A DNA stretch of 64,000 nucleotides, from positions 92,379,988 through 92,443,987 of the forward strand of contig NC_135238.1 in assembly GCF_051348905.1 (NCBI RefSeq). The letters are read 5' to 3'. The notes under the pieces were generated by a model, which searched no databases, was not told where the DNA came from, and saw nothing but the letters and a program-made list of their open reading frames with translations. Both the position numbers and the translations under genes were made by a program. Position 1 is the first letter of the stretch. Each line of letters opens with the position of its first letter. Source of the stretch: Ranitomeya variabilis. Taxonomy: Eukaryota; Chordata; Amphibia; Anura; Dendrobatidae. Below are positions 54,737 to 64,000 of this stretch, in pieces.

Positions 54737-54810
54737 GACCCTGTGGCTTAGTTGGTTAAAGCACCTGTCTTGTAAATGTGAGACCCTGAGTTCAAATCTC
54801 AGCAGTGCTT
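54737..54810 (+). pseudogene. tRNA-Thr(TGT)-like, class d
   Basis: ATGTG stem, with a further change at position 40. Confidence 0.6.
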
Positions 54811-54878
54811 TGTTTTCATCATCTCAGAAACAAACCTCCTATCTTTTCTATCATGCCTACTCTGTATCGTAAGCATGT

Positions 54879-54952
54879 GGCGCTGTGGCTTAGTTGGTTA
54901 AAGCGCCTGTCTTGTAAACAGGAGACACTGAGTTTGAATCTCAGCAGTTCTT
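54879..54952 (+). pseudogene. tRNA-Thr(TGT)-like, class e
   Basis: As 42126. Confidence 0.6.
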
Positions 54953-56015
54953 TGTTTCCATCATCATCTCACAAATTTACCATGGCTACGTCTCTACTGA
55001 TAGTGCAATTGTGAGATTAAGAGTTTCTTCTGCATAAGAAATGAACCAGTGCTCAGGTTTTAATGCATGTGACCCTGTGGCTTAGTTGGTTAAGGCGACT
55101 GTCTTGTAAACAAGAGACACTGAGTTGAAATCTCAGCAGTGCTTTGTTTTCATCATCTCAGAAACAAACTTCCTATCTTTTCAATCATTCCTAATGTTTC
55201 CTACTTTTGTCCTTGCCGTGGCATTCCTTCTATCTGCCTATTCTGTATCATAAGCATGTGGAACTGTGGCTTAGTTGGTTAAAGCGCCTATCTTGTAAAC
55301 AAGAGACACTGAGTTGAAATCTCAGCAGTGCTTTGTTTTCATCATCTCAGAAACAAACTTCCTATCTTTTCAATCATTCCTAATGTTTCCTACTTTTGTC
55401 CTTGCCGTGGCATTCCTTCTATCTGCCTATTCTGTATCATAAGCATGTGGAACTGTGGCTTAGTTGGTTAAAGCGCCTATCTTGTAAACAAGAGACACTG
55501 AGTTGAAATCTCAGCAGTGCTTTGTTTTCATCATCTCAGAAACAAACTTCCTATCTTTTCAATCATTCCTAATGTTTCCTACTTTTGTCCTTGCCGTGGC
55601 ATTCCTTCTATCTGCCTATTCTGTATCATAAGCATGTGGAACTGTGGCTTAGTTGGTTAAAGCGCCTATCTTGTAAACAAGAGACACTGAGTTGAAATCT
55701 CAGCAGTGCTTTGTTTTCATCATCTCAGAAACAAACTTCCTATCTTTTCAATCATTCCTAATGTTTCCTACTTTTGTGCTTGCCGTGGCATTCCTTCTAT
55801 CTGCCTATTCTGTATCATAAGCATGTGGAACTGTGGCTTAGTTGGTTAAAGCGCCTGTCTTGTAAACAAGAGACACTGAGTTGAAATCTCAGCAGTGCTT
55901 TGTTTTCATCATCTCAGAAACAAACTTCCTATCTTTTCAATCATTCTTAATGTTTCCTACTTTTGCCCTTGCCGTGGCATTCCTTCTATCTGCCTATTCT
56001 GTCTCATAAGCAAGT

Positions 56016-56089
56016 GGCACTGTGGCTTAGTTGGTTAAAGCACCTGTCTTGTAAACAGGAGACCCTGAGTTCAAATCTCAGCAGTGCCT
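56016..56089 (+). tRNA. tRNA-Thr-TGT: tRNA-Thr(TGT), intact, A26/TTCAAAT form
   Basis: Same as 52863-52936. Its 15720-bp partner at 40296 carries an acceptor mismatch that is absent here. Confidence 0.9.
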
Positions 56090-56218
56090 TGTTTCCATCA
56101 TCATCTCACAAACTTGCCATGGCTACGTCTCTACTGATAGTGCAATTGTGAGATTAAGAGTTTCTTCTGCATAAGAAATGAACCAGTGCTCAGGTTTCAA
56201 TACATGTTGTAAGCATGT

Positions 56219-56292
56219 GACCCTGTGGCTTAGTTGGTTAAAGCACCTGTCTTGTAAACGTGAGACCCTGAGTTCAAATCTCAGCAGTGCTT
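56219..56292 (+). pseudogene. tRNA-Thr(TGT)-like, class d
   Basis: ACGTG form. Confidence 0.6.
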
Positions 56293-56360
56293 TGTTTTCA
56301 TCATCTCAGAAACAAACCTCCTATCTTTTCTATCATGCCTACTCTGTATCGTAAGCATGT

Positions 56361-56434
56361 GGCGCTGTGGCTTAGTTAGTTAAAGCGCCTGTCTTGTAAA
56401 CAGGAGACACTGAGTTTGAATCTCAGCAGTTCTT
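56361..56434 (+). pseudogene. tRNA-Thr(TGT)-like, class e
   Basis: TTAG D loop as 40641. Confidence 0.6.
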
Positions 56435-56930
56435 TGTTTCCATCATCATCTCACAAATTTACCATGGCTACGTCTCTACTGATAGTGCAATTGTGAGATT
56501 AAGAGTTTCTTCTGCATAATAAATGAACCAGTGCTCAGGTTTTAATGCATGTGACCCTGTGGCTTAGTTGGTTAAGGCGACTGTCTTGTAAACAAGAGAC
56601 ACTGAGTTGAAATCTCAGCAGTGCTTTGTTTTCATCATCTCAGAAACAAACTTGCTATCTTTTCAATCATTCCTAATGTTTCCTACTTTTGTCCTTGCCG
56701 TGGCATTCCTTCTATCTGCCTATTCTGTATCATAAGCATGTGGAACTGTGGCTTAGTTGGTTAAAGCGCCTATCTTGTAAACAAGAGACACTGAGTTGAA
56801 ATCTCAGCAGTGCTTTGTTTTCATCATCTCAGAAACAAACTTCCTATCTTTTCAATCATTCCTAATGTTTCCTACTTTTGTCCTTGCCGTGGCATTCCTT
56901 CTATCTGCCTATTCTGTATCATAAGCATGT

Positions 56931-57004
56931 GGAACTGTGGCTTAGTTGGTTAAAGCGCCTGTCTTGTAAACAGGAGACCCTGAGTTCGAATCTCAGCAGT
57001 GCCT
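56931..57004 (+). tRNA. tRNA-Thr-TGT: tRNA-Thr(TGT), b/c hybrid
   Basis: GGAACTG/CAGTGCC leaves one A-G acceptor mismatch; the rest is intact class c with TTCGAAT and a normal D loop. Confidence 0.75.
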
Positions 57005-57500
57005 TGTTTCCATCATTATCTCACAAACTTGCCATGGCTACGTCTCTACTGATAGTGCAATTGTGAGATTAAGAGTTTCTTCTGCATAAGAAATGAACCA
57101 GTGCTCAGGTTTTAATGCATGTGACCCTGTGGCTTAGTTGGTTAAGGCAACTGTCTTGTAAACAAGAGACACTGAGTTGAAATCTCAGCAGTGCTTTGTT
57201 TTCATCATCTCAGAAACAAACTTCCTATCTTTTCAATCATTCCTAATGTTTCCTACTTTTGTCCTTGCCGTGGCATTCCTTCTATCTGCCTATTCTGTAT
57301 CATAAGCATGTGGAACTGTGGCTTAGTTGGTTAAAGGGCCTGTCTTGTAAACAAGAGACACTGAGTTGAAATCTCAGCAGTGCTTTGTTTTCATCATCTC
57401 AGAAACAAACTTCCTATCTTTTCAATCATTCCTAATGTTTCCTACTTTTGTCCTTGCCGTGGCATTCCTTCTATCTGCCTATTCTGTATCATAAGCATGT

Positions 57501-57574
57501 GGCACTGTGGCTTAGTTGGTTAAAGCACCTGTCTTGTAAACCGGAGACCCTGAGTTCAAATCTCAGCAGTGCCT
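57501..57574 (+). tRNA. tRNA-Thr-TGT: tRNA-Thr(TGT), class c with anticodon-stem mismatch
   Basis: ACCGG form as 41781. Confidence 0.75.
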
Positions 57575-57703
57575 TGTTTCCATCATCATCTCACAAACTT
57601 GCCATGGCTACGTCTCTACTGATAGTGCAATTGTGAGATTAAGAGTTTCTTCTGCATAAGAAATGAACCAGTGCTCAGGTTTCAATACATGTTGTAAGCA
57701 TGT

Positions 57704-57777
57704 GACCCTGTGGCTTAGTTGGTTAAAGCACCTGTCTTGTAAACGTGAGACCCTGAGTTCAAATCTCAGCAGTGCTT
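57704..57777 (+). pseudogene. tRNA-Thr(TGT)-like, class d
   Basis: ACGTG form. Confidence 0.6.
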
Positions 57778-57845
57778 TGTTTTCATCATCTCAGAAACAA
57801 ACCTCCTATCTTTTCTATCATGCCTACTCTGTATCGTAAGCATGT

Positions 57846-57919
57846 GGCGCTGTGGCTTAGTTGGTTAAAGCGCCTGTCTTGTAAACAGGAGACACTGAGT
57901 TTGAATCTCAGCAGTTCTT
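57846..57919 (+). pseudogene. tRNA-Thr(TGT)-like, class e
   Basis: As 42126. Confidence 0.6.
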
Positions 57920-58226
57920 TGTTTCCATCATCATCTCACAAATTTACCATGGCTACGTCTCTACTGATAGTGCAATTGTGAGATTAAGAGTTTCTTCTGC
58001 ATAATAAATGAACCAGTGCTCAGGTTTTAATGCATGTGACCCTGTGGCTTAGTTGGTTAAGGCGACTGTCTTGTAAACAAGAGACACTGAGTTGAAATCT
58101 CAGCAGTGCTTTGTTTTCATCATCTCAGAAACAAAATTCCTATCTTTTCAATCATTCCTAATGTTTCCTACTTTTGTCCTTGCCGTGGCATTCCTTCTAT
58201 CTGCATATTCTGTATCATAAGCATGT

Positions 58227-58300
58227 GGCACTGTGGCTTAGTTGGTTAAAGCGCCTGTCTTGTAAACAGGAGACCCTGAGTTCGAATCTCAGCAGTGCCT
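58227..58300 (+). tRNA. tRNA-Thr-TGT: tRNA-Thr(TGT), intact (class c)
   Basis: Same tRNA as 36628-36701. Confidence 0.92.
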
Positions 58301-58796
58301 TGTTTCCATCATTATCTCACAAACTTGCCATGGCTACGTCTCTACTGATAGTGCAATTGTGAGATTAAGAGTTTCTTCTGCATAAGAAATGAACCAGTGC
58401 TCAGGTTTTAATGCATGTGACCCTGTGGCTTAGTTGGTTAAGGCAACTGTCTTGTAAACAAGAGACACTGAGTTGAAATCTCAGCAGTGCTTTGTTTTCA
58501 TCATCTCAGAAACAAACTTCCTATCTTTTCAATCATTCCTAATGTTTCCTACTTTTGTCCTTGCCGTGGCATTCCTTCTATCTGCCTATTCTGTATCATA
58601 AGCATGTGGAACTGTGGCTTAGTTGGTTAAAGGGCCTGTCTTGTAAACAAGAGACACTGAGTTGAAATCTCAGCAGTGCTTTGTTTTCATCATCTCAGAA
58701 ACAAACTTCCTATCTTTTCAATCATTCCTAATGTTTCCTACTTTTGTCCTTGCCGTGGCATTCCTTCTATCTGCCTATTCTGTATCATAAGCATGT

Positions 58797-58870
58797 GGCA
58801 CTGTGGCTTAGTTGGTTAAAGCACCTGTCTTGTAAACCGGAGACCCTGAGTTCAAATCTCAGCAGTGCCT
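58797..58870 (+). tRNA. tRNA-Thr-TGT: tRNA-Thr(TGT), class c with anticodon-stem mismatch
   Basis: ACCGG form as 41781. Confidence 0.75.
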
Positions 58871-59366
58871 TGTTTCCATCATCATCTCACAAACTTGCCA
58901 TGGCTACGTCTCTACTGATAGTGCAATTGTGAGATTAAGAGTTTCTTCTGCATAAGAAATGAACCAGTGCTCAGGTTTTAATGCATGTGACCCTGTGGCT
59001 TAGTTGGTTAAGGCAACTGTCTTGTAAACAAGAGACACTGAGTTGAAATCTCAGCAGTGCTTTGTTTTCATCATCTCAGAAACAAACTTCCTATCTTTTC
59101 AATCATTCCTAATGTTTCCTACTTTTGTCCTTGCCGTGGCATTCCTTCTATCTGCCTATTCTGTATCATAAGCATGTGGAACTGTGGCTTAGTTGGTTAA
59201 AGGGCCTGTCTTGTAAACAAGAGACACTGAGTTGAAATCTCAGCAGTGCTTTGTTTTCATCATCTCAGAAACAAACTTCCTATCTTTTCAATCATTCCTA
59301 ATGTTTCCTACTTTTGTCCTTGCCGTGGCATTCCTTCTATCTGCCTATTCTGTATCATAAGCATGT

Positions 59367-59440
59367 GGCACTGTGGCTTAGTTGGTTAAAGCACCTGTCT
59401 TGTAAACCGGAGACCCTGAGTTCAAATCTCAGCAGTGCCT
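59367..59440 (+). tRNA. tRNA-Thr-TGT: tRNA-Thr(TGT), class c with anticodon-stem mismatch
   Basis: ACCGG form as 41781. Confidence 0.75.
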
Positions 59441-59569
59441 TGTTTCCATCATCATCTCACAAACTTGCCATGGCTACGTCTCTACTGATAGTGCAATTGT
59501 GAGATTAAGAGTTTCTTCTGCATAAGAAATGAACCAGTGCTCAGGTTTCAATACATGTTGTAAGCATGT

Positions 59570-59643
59570 GACCCTGTGGCTTAGTTGGTTAAAGCACCTG
59601 TCTTGTAAACGTGAGACCCTGAGTTCAAATCTCAGCAGTGCTT
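59570..59643 (+). pseudogene. tRNA-Thr(TGT)-like, class d
   Basis: ACGTG form. Confidence 0.6.
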
Positions 59644-59711
59644 TGTTTTCATCATCTCAGAAACAAACCTCCTATCTTTTCTATCATGCCTACTCTGTAT
59701 CGTAAGCATGT

Positions 59712-59785
59712 GGCGCTGTGGCTTAGTTGGTTAAAGCGCCTGTCTTGTAAACAGGAGACACTGAGTTTGAATCTCAGCAGTTCTT
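59712..59785 (+). pseudogene. tRNA-Thr(TGT)-like, class e
   Basis: As 42126. Confidence 0.6.
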
Positions 59786-60092
59786 TGTTTCCATCATCAT
59801 CTCACAAATTTACCATGGCTACGTCTCTACTGATAGTGCAATTGTGAGATTAAGAGTTTCTTCTGCATAAGAAATGAACCAGTGCTCAGGTTTTAATGCA
59901 TGTGACCCTGTGGCTTAGTTGGTTAAGGCGACTGTCTTGTAAACAAGAGACACTGAGTTGAAATCTCAGCAGTGCTTTGTTTTCATCATCTCAGAAACAA
60001 ACTTCCTATCTTTTCAATCATTCCTAATGTTTCCTACTTTTGTCCTTGCCGTGGCATTCCTTCTATCTGCATATTCTGTATCATAAGCATGT

Positions 60093-60166
60093 GGCACTGT
60101 GGCTTAGTTGGTTAAAGCGCCTGTCTTGTAAACAGGAGACCCTGAGTTCGAATCTCAGCAGTGCCT
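60093..60166 (+). tRNA. tRNA-Thr-TGT: tRNA-Thr(TGT), intact (class c)
   Basis: Same tRNA as 36628-36701. Confidence 0.92.
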
Positions 60167-61229
60167 TGTTTCCATCATTATCTCACAAACTTGCCATGGC
60201 TACGTCTCTACTGATAGTGCAATTGTGAGATTAAGAGTTTCTTCTGCATAAGAAATGAACCAGTGCTCAGGTTTTAATGCATGTGACCCTGTGGCTTAGT
60301 TGGTTAAGGCAACTGTCTTGTAAACAAGAGACACTGAGTTGAAATCTCAGCAGTGCTTTGTTTTCATCATCTCAGAAACAAACTTCCTATCTTTTCAATC
60401 ATTCCTAATGTTTCCTACTTTTGTCCTTGCCGTGGCATTCCTTCTATCTGCCTATTCTGTATCATAAGCATGTGGAACTGTGGCTTAGTTGGTTAAAGCG
60501 CCTATCTTGTAAACAAGAGACACTGAGTTGAAATCTCAGCAGTGCTTTGTTTTCATCATCTCAGAAACAAACTTCCTATCTTTTCAATCATTCCTAATGT
60601 TTCCTACTTTTGTCCTTGCCGTGGCATTCCTTCTATCTGCCTATTCTGTATCATAAGCATGTGGAACTGTGGCTTAGTTGGTTAAAGCGCCTATCTTGTA
60701 AACAAGAGACACTGAGTTGAAATCTCAGCAGTGCTTTGTTTTCATCATCTCAGAAACAAACTTCCTATCTTTTCAATCATTCCTAATGTTTCCTACTTTT
60801 GTCCTTGCCGTGGCATTCCTTCTATCTGCCTATTCTGTATCATAAGCATGTGGAACTGTGGCTTAGTTGGTTAAAGCGCCTATCTTGTAAACAAGAGACA
60901 CTGAGTTGAAATCTCAGCAGTGCTTTGTTTTCATCATCTCAGAAACAAACTTCCTATCTTTTCAATCATTCCTAATGTTTCCTACTTTTGTCCTTGCCGT
61001 GGCATTCCTTCTATCTGCCTATTCTGTATCATAAGCATGTGGAACTGTGGCTTAGTTGGTTAAAGCGCCTGTCTTGTAAACAAGAGACACTGAGTTGAAA
61101 TCTCAGCAGTGCTTTGTTTTCATCATCTCAGAAACAAACTTCCTATCTTTTCAATCATTCTTAATGTTTCCTACTTTTGCCCTTGCCGTGGCATTCCTTC
61201 TATCTGCCTATTCTGTCTCATAAGCAAGT

Positions 61230-61303
61230 GGCACTGTGGCTTAGTTGGTTAAAGCACCTGTCTTGTAAACAGGAGACCCTGAGTTCAAATCTCAGCAGTG
61301 CCT
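61230..61303 (+). tRNA. tRNA-Thr-TGT: tRNA-Thr(TGT), intact, A26/TTCAAAT form
   Basis: Same as 52863-52936; preceded by four b units. Confidence 0.9.
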
Positions 61304-61432
61304 TGTTTCCATCATCATCTCACAAACTTGCCATGGCTACGTCTCTACTGATAGTGCAATTGTGAGATTAAGAGTTTCTTCTGCATAAGAAATGAACCAG
61401 TGCTCAGGTTTCAATACATGTTGTAAGCATGT

Positions 61433-61506
61433 GACCCTGTGGCTTAGTTGGTTAAAGCACCTGTCTTGTAAACGTGAGACCCTGAGTTCAAATCTCAGCA
61501 GTGCTT
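61433..61506 (+). pseudogene. tRNA-Thr(TGT)-like, class d
   Basis: ACGTG form. Confidence 0.6.
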
Positions 61507-61574
61507 TGTTTTCATCATCTCAGAAACAAACCTCCTATCTTTTCTATCATGCCTACTCTGTATCGTAAGCATGT

Positions 61575-61648
61575 GGCGCTGTGGCTTAGTTAGTTAAAGC
61601 GCCTGTCTTGTAAACAGGAGACACTGAGTTTGAATCTCAGCAGTTCTT
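61575..61648 (+). pseudogene. tRNA-Thr(TGT)-like, class e
   Basis: TTAG D loop as 40641. Confidence 0.6.
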
Positions 61649-62144
61649 TGTTTCCATCATCATCTCACAAATTTACCATGGCTACGTCTCTACTGATAGT
61701 GCAATTGTGAGATTAAGAGTTTCTTCTGCATAATAAATGAACCAGTGCTCAGGTTTTAATGCATGTGACCCTGTGGCTTAGTTGGTTAAGGCGACTGTCT
61801 TGTAAACAAGAGACACTGAGTTGAAATCTCAGCAGTGCTTTGTTTTCATCATCTCAGAAACAAACTTGCTATCTTTTCAATCATTCCTAATGTTTCCTAC
61901 TTTTGTCCTTGCCGTGGCATTCCTTCTATCTGCCTATTCTGTATCATAAGCATGTGGAACTGTGGCTTAGTTGGTTAAAGCGCCTATCTTGTAAACAAGA
62001 GACACTGAGTTGAAATCTCAGCAGTGCTTTGTTTTCATCATCTCAGAAACAAACTTCCTATCTTTTCAATCATTCCTAATGTTTCCTACTTTTGTCCTTG
62101 CCGTGGCATTCCTTCTATCTGCCTATTCTGTATCATAAGCATGT

Positions 62145-62218
62145 GGAACTGTGGCTTAGTTGGTTAAAGCGCCTGTCTTGTAAACAGGAGACCCTGAGTT
62201 CGAATCTCAGCAGTGCCT
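62145..62218 (+). tRNA. tRNA-Thr-TGT: tRNA-Thr(TGT), b/c hybrid
   Basis: Same as 56931-57004, 5214 bp on. Confidence 0.75.
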
Positions 62219-62903
62219 TGTTTCCATCATTATCTCACAAACTTGCCATGGCTACGTCTCTACTGATAGTGCAATTGTGAGATTAAGAGTTTCTTCTGCA
62301 TAAGAAATGAACCAGTGCTCAGGTTTTAATGCATGTGACCCTGTGGCTTAGTTGGTTAAGGCAACTGTCTTGTAAACAAGAGACACTGAGTTGAAATCTC
62401 AGCAGTGCTTTGTTTTCATCATCTCAGAAACAAACTTCCTATCTTTTCAATCATTCCTAATGTTTCCTACTTTTGTCCTTGCCGTGGCATTCCTTCTATC
62501 TGCCTATTCTGTATCATAAGCATGTGGAACTGTGGCTTAGTTGGTTAAAGGGCCTGTCTTGTAAACAAGAGACACTGAGTTGAAATCTCAGCAGTGCTTT
62601 GTTTTCATCATCTCAGAAACAAACTTCCTATCTTTTCAATCATTCCTAATGTTTCCTACTTTTGTCCTTGCCGTGGCATTCCTTCTATCTGCCTATTCTG
62701 TATCATAAGCATGTGGAACTGTGGCTTAGTTGGTTAAAGGGCCTGTCTTGTAAACAAGAGACACTGAGTTGAAATCTCAGCAGTGCTTTGTTTTCATCAT
62801 CTCAGAAACAAACTTCCTATCTTTTCAATCATTCCTAATGTTTCCTACTTTTGTCCTTGCCGTGGCATTCCTTCTATCTGCCTATTCTGTATCATAAGCA
62901 TGT

Positions 62904-62977
62904 GGCACTGTGGCTTAGTTGGTTAAAGCACCTGTCTTGTAAACCGGAGACCCTGAGTTCGAATCTCAGCAGTGCCT
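62904..62977 (+). tRNA. tRNA-Thr-TGT: tRNA-Thr(TGT), class c with anticodon-stem mismatch
   Basis: ACCGG stem of 41781 combined with the TTCGAAT loop of the intact class and the shorter CATCATCTCAC flank: another mosaic. Confidence 0.75.
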
Positions 62978-63103
62978 TGTTTCCATCATCTCACAAACTT
63001 GCCATGGCTACGTCTCTACTGATAGTGCAATTGTGATATTGAGAGTTTCTTCTGCATAAGAAATGAACCAGTGCTCAGGTTTCAATACATGTTGTAAGCA
63101 TGT

Positions 63104-63177
63104 GACCCTGTGGCTTAGTTGGTTAAAGCACCTGTCTTGTAAACGTGAGACCCTGAGTTCAAATCTCAGCAGTGCTT
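63104..63177 (+). pseudogene. tRNA-Thr(TGT)-like, class d
   Basis: ACGTG form; lies 200 bp after its c neighbour instead of 203 because of a 3-bp shorter spacer. Confidence 0.6.
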
Positions 63178-63245
63178 TGTTTTCATCATCTCAGAAACAA
63201 ACCTCCTATCTTTTCTATCATGCCTACTCTGTATCGTAAGCATGT

Positions 63246-63319
63246 GGCGCTGTGGCTTAGTTGGTTAAAGCGCCTGTCTTGTAAACAGGAGACACTGAGT
63301 TTGAATCTCAGCAGTTCTT
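63246..63319 (+). pseudogene. tRNA-Thr(TGT)-like, class e
   Basis: As 42126. Confidence 0.6.
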
Positions 63320-63626
63320 TGTTTCCATCATCATCTCACAAATTTACCATGGCTACGTCTCTACTGATAGTGCAATTGTGAGATTAAGAGTTTCTTCTGC
63401 ATAATAAATGAACCAGTGCTCAGGTTTTAATGCATGTGACCCTGTGGCTTAGTTGGTTAAGGCGACTGTCTTGTAAACAAGAGACACTGAGTTGAAATCT
63501 CAGCAGTGCTTTGTTTTCATCATCTCAGAAACAAAATTCCTATCTTTTCAATCATTCCTAATGTTTCCTACTTTTGTCCTTGCCGTGGCATTCCTTCTAT
63601 CTGCATATTCTGTATCATAAGCATGT

Positions 63627-63700
63627 GGCACTGTGGCTTAGTTGGTTAAAGCGCCTGTCTTGTAAACAGGAGACCCTGAGTTCGAATCTCAGCAGTGCCT
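63627..63700 (+). tRNA. tRNA-Thr-TGT: tRNA-Thr(TGT), intact (class c)
   Basis: Same tRNA as 36628-36701; last intact copy in the window. Confidence 0.92.
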
Positions 63701-64000
63701 TGTTTCCATCATTATCTCACAAACTTGCCATGGCTACGTCTCTACTGATAGTGCAATTGTGAGATTAAGAGTTTCTTCTGCATAAGAAATGAACCAGTGC
63801 TCAGGTTTTAATGTATGTGACCCTGTGGCTTAGTTGGTTAAGGCAACTGTCTTGTAAACAAGAGACACTGAGTTGAAATCTCAGCAGTGCTTTGTTTTCA
63901 TCATCTCAGAAACAAACTTCCTATCTTTTCAATCATTCCTAATGTTTCCTACTTTTGTCCTTGCCGTGGCATTCCTTCTATCTGCCTATTCTGTATCATA

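Larger units (their letters stand above)
55071..58300 (+). repeat. Block duplication hub in array B (offsets 15720 and 5214 bp)
   Basis: The right part is the partner of 40250-42580. Copies 55071-57312 also recur 5214 bp on, at 60285-62526, with identical class order (a, four b, c, d, e, a, b, b-c hybrid, a, b). Confidence 0.86.
60285..62599 (+). repeat. Block duplication in array B (offset 5214 bp from 55071)
   Basis: Repeats thirteen copies of the 55071-57385 block. The partner run then gains one extra 189-bp b unit (62715) before the next c copy. Confidence 0.86.
36439..62788 (+). pseudogene. Array B class b: 42 degenerate tRNA-Thr(TGT) copies on 189-bp units
   Basis: 74-nt copies starting at 36439, 37006, 37899, 38480, 39918, 40107, 41022, 41592, 42885, 43778, 44359, 45797, 47616, 47805, 47994, 48564, 49860, 51537, 52107, 52296, 52485, 52674, 53589, 53778, 53967, 54156, 54345, 55260, 55449, 55638, 55827, 56742, 57312, 58608, 59178, 60474, 60663, 60852, 61041, 61956, 62526 and 62715. 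Acceptor GGAACTG/CAGTGCT has an A-G mismatch, anticodon stem CCTGT/ACAAG one mismatch, and the T loop TTGAAAT breaks the B box. Many have CCTAT, adding another mismatch; others have AAGGGCC before the stem. 54345 has an intact GGCACTG start but the same broken T loop. TTTT lies 2 nt downstream. Confidence 0.85.
36250..63892 (+). pseudogene. Array B class a: 34 degenerate tRNA-Thr(TGT) copies
   Basis: 74-nt copies starting at 36250, 36817, 38291, 39729, 40833, 41403, 42318, 42696, 44170, 45608, 47046, 47427, 48375, 49290, 49671, 50241, 50967, 51348, 51918, 53400, 55071, 56553, 57123, 58038, 58419, 58989, 59904, 60285, 61767, 62337, 63438 and 63819, plus two at 37717-37783 and 43596-43662 that lack the first seven bases. 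Acceptor GACCCTG/CAGTGCT has two mismatches, anticodon stem ACTGT/ACAAG two more, and the T loop is TTGAAAT, which destroys the B box and C56. The anticodon loop CTTGTAA is unchanged. A TTTT lies 2 nt downstream. Confidence 0.85.
36181..64000 (+). repeat. Array B: 150 tandem tRNA-Thr(TGT)-like copies
   Basis: All copies lie on + and share one 74-nt tRNA-Thr body with anticodon TGT. Start-to-start spacing is 189 bp within a-b-c runs, 142 bp from d to e, and 192 or about 203 bp across the longer spacer that contains the pattern ATGGCTACGTCTCTACTGAT. Classes: a 34, b 42, c group 37, d 19, e 18. The usual order is a, b (one to four times), c, d, e, a. The array continues past the right edge: the last 100 bases are a normal spacer leading to another copy. 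Confidence 0.97.

Noticed and set aside
36575-63762. Recurrent 61-69-codon open frames in array B
   Set aside because: Each frame reads straight through a tRNA-Thr copy and its spacer; conservation follows from the tandem repeat. Copies with a TTAG D loop lose the frame without consequence to the array.
36181-64000. CRISPR-like regular repeats
   Set aside because: Both repeat and spacer are repeated and similar; the repeat is a 74-nt tRNA body. No unique spacers and no cas genes.
36181-64000. A tRNA-derived SINE family
   Set aside because: Copies are head to tail with shared spacers, without poly-A or simple-repeat tails and without target duplications. Tandem amplification explains them better than retroposition.

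Overview
The whole window is tandemly repeated RNA polymerase III DNA. I see no protein-coding gene. It holds two abutting, oppositely oriented tRNA gene arrays, most likely from a vertebrate nuclear genome. The tRNA bodies match vertebrate tRNA-Ser(GCT) and tRNA-Thr(AGT) closely. An amphibian, perhaps a frog, is my best guess, because such genomes carry large tRNA gene clusters and many short inverted-repeat elements starting GGCTACGTTCACA. This is inference; no species marker is present.

Array A (1-36180) is 25 head-to-tail units. A full unit is about 1515 bp and contains, left to right: a spacer, a tRNA-Ser(GCT) gene on +, a spacer, an old tRNA-Thr relic on -, a 305-bp GC-rich MITE flanked by TAA, and an intact tRNA-Thr(AGT) gene on -. 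There are 25 Ser genes, 24 full Thr(AGT) genes plus an 18-nt fragment at base 1, 25 relics and 20 MITE copies. Four units (17, 18, 23, 24) are only 1208 bp because they lack the MITE, and they show the unoccupied target site. Units 20-24 repeat units 14-18 at an offset of 8476 bp. The last unit is cut off at 36180.

At 36180/36181 the sequence folds back on itself (34-bp arms with a few mismatches) and array B starts.

Array B (36181-64000) carries 150 tRNA-Thr-like copies, all on + and all but five with an unchanged CTTGTAA anticodon loop (anticodon TGT). They sit 142, 189, 192 or about 203 bp apart. I sort them into classes: a (34 copies) and b (42), with a broken B box; d (19) and e (18), partly degenerate; and 37 copies of a better-preserved c group, of which about 20 fold with every stem paired. 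Its spacers are diverged reverse complements of the spacers around the Thr(AGT) gene of array A. The two arrays therefore descend from one tRNA-Thr locus that was inverted, changed at anticodon position 34 (A versus T) and amplified independently. Nested duplications (offsets 1438, 5214, 5879, 8748/8937 and 15720 bp) show repeated block copying.

Functionally, array A looks competent: intact tRNA bodies, internal A and B boxes, and T-runs 2 nt (Thr) or 30 nt (Ser) downstream. Array B is doubtful. The intact bodies nearly all lack a nearby TTTT, while the degenerate a, b and d copies have one 2 nt downstream. Read-through into the next copy is therefore plausible.
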